A DNA stretch of 64,000 nucleotides from positions 43,770,792 through 43,834,791 of the forward strand of contig CM077821.1 of assembly GCA_039720395.1 (NCBI GenBank), in the 5' to 3' direction. Position 1 is the first letter of the stretch. The number at the start of each line of letters is the position of its first letter. Both the position numbers and the translations under genes were made by a program. Of this stretch, positions 57,236 to 64,000 are shown in pieces. The DNA is from Liquidambar formosana. Taxonomy: Eukaryota > Streptophyta > Magnoliopsida > Saxifragales > Altingiaceae. The notes under the pieces were generated by a model. It made no database searches. It was not told where the DNA came from and was given only the letters and a program-made list of their open reading frames with translations.

Positions 57236-57824
57236 TCTTTTATTTTTTAAATTCTATGAAAAAAGGTTCAAGGTGAATCTACGCCGTCCTCTTTTCTCCC
57301 CTCCAAATAATTTCAGCAAATACTAAGATCCCACCTAGATTCCCAGGATTCTGAGTCTTCTAAAACATGATTTTAGAAGATTAATTTTATCCAGGCCATC
57401 TCAAACTGCTTTCAAACCTCAGACATCGTAGGCAGTGTTCATCCACACTTAAGAATCACACTATATCTTCTTCGGTCTCAATCAGATTTAGCTAGCACCA
57501 CATTTTCTAAGAGTTTATTGTAAAGGGGAAAAGGAATCAGAGGCAGTGTTTAACTCACATGGTCATAAGAGAAAATACATTTCAAGAAATGACCAAGTAC
57601 TCCCAATTAATTAAAAGTACAAATGAACACAACTATGACATAAGAACAGAATGAGAATTAAGGACTAACTTCATATATGGCTGCTAAAAACCTTCAATCT
57701 CCATCAATAGAAATAATATCAAAAACCATAGGAACAATGATGTTCAACTACAAAAGTTCCAGAAAGCACCAAAAATCCTCAACTTAAGGCAGATATTCAA
57801 AACCCATCATGGTAAAGACTCTGC

Positions 57825-58513
<689 letters not shown>

Positions 58514-58569
58514 TTACAAAAACTTCAAATGAAAATTATACATTTCGTTTCTGCTGCGTGTGTGATCAC

Positions 58570-58574
<5 letters not shown>

Positions 58575-58602
<28 letters not shown>
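58575..58602. repeat. (GA)n microsatellite in the RPS15A leader intron
   Basis: About 13 GA units lie 70 bases upstream of the acceptor before the ATG exon (CT-rich on the coding strand, so it could form part of an extended pyrimidine tract). Confidence 0.8.
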
Positions 58603-58603
<1 letters not shown>

Positions 58604-58929
58604 TGAAAAACACTTCCACACTGGTCATACAGCATGATCAAAGCACCTAATTCAGAGACCTCCTTTATAAAAATGTGAAACCAAAAATTTAACCTGATCG
58701 GATAGACCTGAGAATTATATAACTATGGGTCTACGACACTTCATTACATTTTGTCACCTTATCTAAATCCATTTAGTGTGAAAACTACATTATATAATCA
58801 GCACACCATAACCATTTTAACATTATCTTGTTCTGAATTTGCAAACACCTTTCTAAAAAGAGCAAAACTACTTTAAAATTTTTTTGCTGCATCAACTTTC
58901 ATCTCATCCGACATTGGTTTAGGGAAAGC

Positions 58930-59900
58930 AATTATGTTAGGATTGGATAATTTTCTCAAAGATGTAAATTTTAAAGTGGGAAAAGGAAATAGGATAAAAT
59001 TTTGGAAAGATGTGTGGTGTGGTAATAGAACTCTCATGGAGGTTTTTCCTTGCTTGTTTGAGTTAGCGGTCAACAAGGACGCTTGGATCATGGACTATCT
59101 TGTGGATGGAAGGAGTGGAGTTCATTGGAATGTCATTTTTTATCGTGGTTTTAATGATTGGGAGTTGGAAGTTGTGTTAAATTTTTTCCAAGAGCTTTAT
59201 GGATGTAAGATTTCTTTGGAAGGGAATGATACCTTAAGATGGAGCAAAAATCCTAAAGGTTTATTCTCGGTGAAATCTTTGTATTCTTCTTTGGCTCACA
59301 ACTTGAATGTTTTTTTGCCGGCCAAAAACATTTGGATACCTTTGGTGCCTTCTAAAGTGGTTTTTTTTGCTTGGTTTGTGGCTCATAAGAAGTGTCTTAC
59401 TATCGACAACTTGGTTAGATTAAGGTAGGAGCTCCCTAATAGATGCATAATGCGTAAAAAAACGGCAGAGTCGGTGGACCATCTCTTCATTCATTGTGGG
59501 GTAGTGAGGGGTTTATGGGAACTTATATTCCATCTTTTTGGTATCAAATGGGTTTTGCTTTCTTCTACTTATGATTTGATTTCGGCTTGGTTCCTCATGC
59601 TTTATTTTGGTGTATTTGGAGAGAACGTAACTTGAGAACTTTTGAAGAAGATGAATCATCTTTTGTGGAGCTCAAATCTTCTTTCGTCAAAACCCTTTAT
59701 TGGTAGTCATGTAGCTATAGGGGTGGGAATTACCCTTCTTTTATAGATTTTGTTGACTCCTTGTGTATCTAATTGTTAAGGGGGTTGAGTTTTTTGTTGG
59801 CTCTTTTTTATTATGAGCTACTTTTCTCTTGTATATGTCTTATGTACAAGGGTCTAATCCCATTTTTTATCTTATAATACAATCATTTACCTTATCAAAA
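58930..59900 (+). mobile_element. 5'-truncated, inactive L1-type LINE (zf-RVT 3' end)
   Basis: Plus-strand frame 58934-59428 encodes LKDVNFKVGKGNRIKFWKDV, LRWSKNPKGLFSVKSLYSSL and IPLVPSKVVFFAWFVAHKKC, the C-terminal reverse-transcriptase zinc-binding region (zf-RVT) of plant LINEs. After a TAG it continues as ELPNRCIMRKKTAESVDHLF. A frameshift near 59600 then leads to HALFWCIWRERNLRTFEED. The 3' tail (ttatcttataatacaatc ... aaaaagaaaag) is LINE-like. It sits inside the RPS15A leader intron in the opposite orientation. The first zinc Cys pair is incomplete. Target duplications were not found. Confidence 0.8.
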
Positions 59901-60822
59901 AGAAAAGAATGCATTTGTGCTCTAAGCAATGTACATTTGCAACAAATCTGAATAAAGCAAGCTTTCATCCCTGCCATGATAATTCATTCAGAGATCTATA
60001 AAGGGCCATGTTTCACTCTTTATCTTTTCTTCTGTCTCTACAACCTGGAGAACCAAAAAGTTTCCACCACTCAAATTGGAGGGTTAACCAATCAGCCTCC
60101 TCCACTGTCGGGTATTTTATAAAGGGACAATTTTTCCCGAGTCCCATATCCTGGGTTAACCTTCCATTGCTCCACGGATGTTGACACCGGATTATTAATG
60201 TTTGTAAACCCATTTAGAAGAATGTGTGACAGGTACACACACGGCCGAGAGTGCAGGCAGGCACGCACAGCCACAAAAAACACGTTTTTATACAATTTCT
60301 ATATCATACTATGATTAACCGATTAACTGAGTAGTAGTTTCATAGAAATTTTCCAATACTCGGATACAAAATAAGTTTGAAACCAGTATAACCAACACTC
60401 TTCATATGCCCATAAGCCAATTGCAATGACCAATACATCAATCTTTTCGTGGGGAACAAAAGCAACAAATTTCTCAAAGCAATCAATCCAAATTGGGCAT
60501 ACAGACCCCAGAAACAGTACATTCCATTTTCCCACGATACCCATCTAATCTCAAAACTTTACTTCAATAGTGATAACAATAATGAACGCTTGATTGGTTT
60601 TGGCAGATCAGGTAAATCATGGTAGCTAAACAGCCAAATTGAATGTGCAAGTTCTGATATACATATATATAGGATGAAGGGTAATAGCAATGAAGGAACA
60701 ATTATATAGAAATGAATTGAAAAAAAAAGAAAGAAAGAAAGACTGGTCGGATCAAATCTAAGAGAAAAACCCATAAACCTGCTCGATAAAATATGCAAAG
60801 AAGTCGAAAGCAGAGAACGTAC

Positions 60823-60950
60823 CTCAACTTTGCAGTACTTTCTGCGGCCGCCTCCTCTCAAACAATGAAGTCGAAAGCAGAGAGAGCGAATTGTAGGGTT
60901 TTTGGTATTTCAGAATGATGAACCCTTGGGCCTTGGGCCTACTTAAATTG
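60823..60950 (-). promoter_or_regulatory. RPS15A promoter: telo-box, two site II motifs and leader exon
   Basis: TAGGGTTT at 60894-60901 (AAACCCTA on the coding strand) is a telo-box. TGGGCC occurs twice at 60927-60932 and 60934-60939 (site II motifs). This pairing is characteristic of plant ribosomal-protein promoters. The leader exon ends at donor GAG|GTACGT (60823/60822). The sequence gaagtcgaaagcagaga is repeated at about 60800 and 60867, straddling this donor. Confidence 0.7.
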
Positions 60951-61504
60951 AAAGTCAGGACCGGGTTGGGTAACGGGAAGTTTCAGGTCGAGTTGGTTGA
61001 GAAGCTGGACCCGGTTCATTTCAATGAGAGGTCACCCGACTCCTGTAAAATATAAATTGCCAAGGGCTTTGTATGAAAATTTTGAAAACCAAATCAAGCT
61101 GGGTTTACCTTGAAGTCTAAATGCCACTATCACATTTTTAAATCAATCAACGCAAAGTTGTTTGGAAAAAAATATATATATATATATATAAAATGACGAG
61201 TAGATGAGCACATATTGATACAACTTATATCAACATTTACATTGGGGGTCATATCTTGTGCATTAGTGGGTTACGGGATACATTGGGCCAATGCATGAAG
61301 TACAATCCCTAATACATGACTATAACTTATATCAACACGTACTAATTTGATCAGGACTTTATATATATTTAAGCTTAATTTTTAACACAAAGCTTAACAA
61401 ATAACCAAAAAATAAAAATAAATAAATCATAAAAAATGTTGAAATTAAAATTAATCTTACCTTCACTTCACTAGTCTTTAGATTTCTCACATAACTTTTA
61501 AATA

Positions 61505-61541
<37 letters not shown>

Positions 61542-62025
61542 CTCTCATTTAGATTTCATAAATATGGTATTTAATTAACTTTTCCAACAATGTAATTTAA
61601 ACGAAACTTAAAATTTCATCCTAACCCTAAATCCCACCTAAAACTTTTACACCCAAATGTAACTTTAGTTTTTCTTTAAGCTATTAAGATTAACCTAGTA
61701 ATGAGGAAAGGTGAGGCAAAAGAATAGGATGAAAATATGTTAGGGATTTAAACCCCTCCAATTATACCTGAAAAAAAAAATAAATAAATAAATCCTTCAA
61801 CTTATATTTCTTTGACTTTAAAAAATAAGAGAAAATACCACATTCAAGAAAATTGGGGTGGAAGTAACAACTCTCACTGAGGCTTAGCATACATTATGAG
61901 CTCTAAGAAAGTGTTGTCTAGTGGAAAATAGAATGCAATATTGCAATCAATTTTAAACAAAAAGGACAAATAATTATAAATATTAATGATTTAAGGAAAG
62001 CCTAAGACACAAACATATTTAGGAT
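60951..62025. other. Gene-free AT-rich DNA with (TA)n runs
   Basis: Contains (TA)n runs at about 61171-61190 and 61506-61540 and no supportable exon. It ends at the target duplication of the SINE at 62043. Confidence 0.5.
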
Positions 62026-62042
62026 AAAGATGGAGTTTATAA

Positions 62043-62233
62043 CCACCGAGCGCGTAGATTAGCTGGTGTGGGGCTGTTTTAGCTTAACCAAGGTTCTGGG
62101 TTTGAGACTTGGGAATGCAGCTGCGTTAAATACTCGGTAGAGAGAGCTTTGCTGCCCTTGTGGTCCTACCCGGCTCGAATCTGGATTAGTCACAACCTAA
62201 TGTGGTTGTTGGTTGGATGGTTTTCACCAAAAA
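62043..62233 (+). mobile_element. tRNA-derived SINE (191 bp)
   Basis: A 17-bp perfect target duplication, aaagatggagtttataa, flanks it at 62026-62042 and 62234-62250. The 5' part carries an A-box-like gtagattagctggt and a B-box-like ggttctgggtttgagac, and the 3' end is an A run. This is the signature of a tRNA-derived SINE moved by LINE machinery. The perfect duplication argues for a fairly recent insertion. Confidence 0.85.
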
Positions 62234-62737
62234 AAAGATGGAGTTTATAATTGAGTAACATCACACTGATCGATCTCAACTCTCTAAAATTGACTCCCCA
62301 TCCACATCCAAAAAAAGAAAAAAAGGACAAGTTATATTTTTGTAGTAAATGCCAACATTGATAAATAAAAGCAATGTTATATTGCCCCACTACCAACTGA
62401 TGTGGCGATCACAAAAGCCGATAAAAAAAATTCTATTAACCAAATAAACTACCCACCACATCTATTATCACAATAGTCAGGTAAATAAATTTTGATAAAA
62501 AAATTAGACTAGCATTTGCTCCACTTATATTGCAATGCTAAAATGCTAAATGGCATTGAGATAAGAGAGTCAATCAGCAAATCTAAAAACAACATTCGAA
62601 GCCGTGGAACCCATGCATATGTGTAAGTTTATTTTTCAATATTTAAATTTAATTCGTTGTCATCCAATTTTTAGTAGTCACAAAGTATCATTAAGTTATG
62701 GCAACTATAATTATCTATATATATATATATATATATA

Positions 62738-62882
62738 GGGTTGTTCAAGTGCTGGATATCTCTAAGTATCCTGTTCGATCACGGCCATTCGTAGATGACA
62801 CGCGCGAATTCACGTGCATGCGCATATTATTTATGAACGACTGTGATCGTACGAGATATCCTGCACATGATCAAAACTTTAT
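62738..62882. mobile_element. Small palindromic element between TA runs
   Basis: Left arm gtgctggatatctc ... cgatcacggccattcgt pairs with right arm acgactgtgatcg ... gagatatcctgcac, giving imperfect arms of about 50-60 bases. TA repeats lie on both sides, so a TA target duplication cannot be told from microsatellite. Probably a MITE. Confidence 0.5.
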
Positions 62883-62971
62883 ATATATATATATATATAT
62901 GTAGAGAGAGAGAGAGAGAGGTAAATGAGCATGCGCTGCCACTAGCATGTCGATATGCATAGTTTAAAAAA

Positions 62972-63784
62972 TGTTAGGCCCTTTTGATCTTCTAAATGAA
63001 ATTAAATAGGTGTGTGGGATGATTATGAAGAGTAAATGAAACGGCGACACGTGTATGATCTCGGTAATGAGCTCGGGGTACCCTGCTCCATCGGGCAAGC
63101 ACGTCCTCGGAGCATCCGAGCGCTCGGTCCTGCCTGCTTTCGGGCATATGAGCCCTCGGGCCTTAATGCCTCTCGGTCCAATGAACCCCTTTCGGGCCGC
63201 ATAAGCACGCACCCCTCACGTGCGTCGAATTTGTCATACATCTCAGATCCGACAGAGGAAAATCAGACCGGGAGCAGAGCACGCTCCTGGAAACCGAACC
63301 AGGGGAACGACTGTCAGCGGCCAGGCCTGTAACTCCAAAAGATCCGCGATCTGGTCTGAAACCCCTATCTAACCATGGTTAGCTCGGAACCCTAATTTGA
63401 CCACAGTCAGGTCAGAGCATTGGACCAATCCGAAACCTAGCGCCTGCCTATAAAAGGAACACTATTCATGATGAGAAAGGTAAGTTCCTCTAGCACAAAA
63501 CCCTAAAAATTCCTCTCTCTTTCTTTCCCTCAAAATCTGACTTAACCGTCGGAGGGTTTTAGACCGGGAAACCCCTGGTCTCCCCTGACGATCCTCTTTG
63601 ATTTCAGGTCCCCGTTTTAGGCGACGCCCAGCTCTCCTGTTCATCGAGAAGGTTCTGTATCCCCGCATGAGCACGAGCCATCTCAGTCTTTACAACCCAA
63701 TCGGGCCATAGCTGCGTGGCGTTCCGAATCTTCGGATCACTCTTTCAAAGCAACCCGCCGACTGTCCGAACTTTTCCCCGTACA
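62972..63784 (+). mobile_element. 5' LTR of a Gypsy-like retrotransposon
   Basis: GC-rich DNA unlike its AT-rich neighbourhood ends in TACA directly before the primer-binding site. The left edge is set at TGTTAGGCCC (62972) because LTRs start with TG; this edge is tentative. A TATA-like tataaaag at 63449-63456 would be the U3 promoter. Confidence 0.6.
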
Positions 63785-63787
63785 GTT

Positions 63788-63805
63788 TGGCGCCGTCTGT
63801 GGGAA
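63788..63805 (+). other. Retrotransposon primer-binding site
   Basis: TGGCGCCGTCTGTGGGAA lies three bases after the LTR end. TGGCGCC-type primer sites are typical of plant Gypsy elements; which tRNA it pairs with was not verified. Confidence 0.65.
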
Positions 63806-63865
63806 GCTACGAGCAAGAGGCCTTTATGCTTGCCTTCGCTTGAGCTGGTGTTCCCTTTCTTACAA

Positions 63866-64000
63866 ATGGCGGGGCGAACTAGGTCCGGGGCAATGTACGC
63901 TGGGCCAGAGATGAATGGAGCAAGTGTAGTGCTCCCACCACCACCGACCGGGCGTCCCCCGGCAGGTGCTACCTTCATCGGGGAGACAAGTAGGCCGGTG
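63866..64000 (+). CDS. Gag start of LTR retrotransposon (cut by window end)
   Basis: The frame opens with MAGRTRSGAMYAG and stays open for 45 codons to the window edge. It lies 60 bases after the primer-binding site, as expected for gag. It is Pro/Gly-rich so far, and no gag domain can be recognised in so short a piece. Whether the element is intact cannot be judged here. Confidence 0.5.
   Translation, partial: MAGRTRSGAMYAGPEMNGASVVLPPPPTGRPPAGATFIGETSRPV

Noticed and set aside
63023..63332. Open frames on both strands in the LTR
   Set aside because: GC-rich LTR DNA has few stops; no coding motif is seen and the LTR promoter region is expected there.

Overview
The window is a stretch of nuclear chromosome from a flowering plant, most likely a eudicot. 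It is AT-rich, its genes carry many GT-AG introns, and all six recognisable genes belong to plant families. Species cannot be read from the sequence. Gene content is ordinary; most of the unusual structure is in the transposons and in two disturbed splice sites.

Layout, left to right. 1-4570: gene-free DNA with two foldback elements and a minisatellite. 4570-12691: leader and ten coding exons of a type I inositol polyphosphate 5-phosphatase (+). 12692-18660: repeats only, comprising a Harbinger-like MITE, two 398-bp Mutator-like foldback MITEs and a 1.67-kb non-autonomous Helitron. 18660-23242: a gene (+) for a protein with a C-terminal Tify-domain-binding (TDBD) region and a 14-residue tandem repeat. 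25962-28197: a WAT1/MtN21 (EamA) transporter gene (-) whose first intron lacks a recognisable donor. 28.3-34.5 kb: gene-free, with local duplications, purine tracts and a hairpin array. 34564-40033: a RABE1/Rab8 small GTPase gene (-) carrying a nested hAT plus Helitron insertion. 40.4-48.4 kb: gene-free. 48.4-54892: soluble inorganic pyrophosphatase (+). 56.7-57.2 kb: decayed LINE RNase H. 57825-60889: ribosomal protein S15a (uS8) gene (-), with a 5'-truncated LINE in its leader intron. 62043-62233: a SINE with a 17-bp target duplication. From about 62972 to the end: one LTR, primer-binding site and gag start of a Gypsy-like retrotransposon cut by the window edge.

The genes act in unrelated housekeeping and signalling processes (phosphoinositide turnover, jasmonate-type transcriptional repression, solute export, post-Golgi traffic, pyrophosphate removal, translation). 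They are not an operon or cluster. Coding spans below run from first to last coding base, with exons in the evidence; UTR limits are estimates. I found no convincing previously undescribed system.
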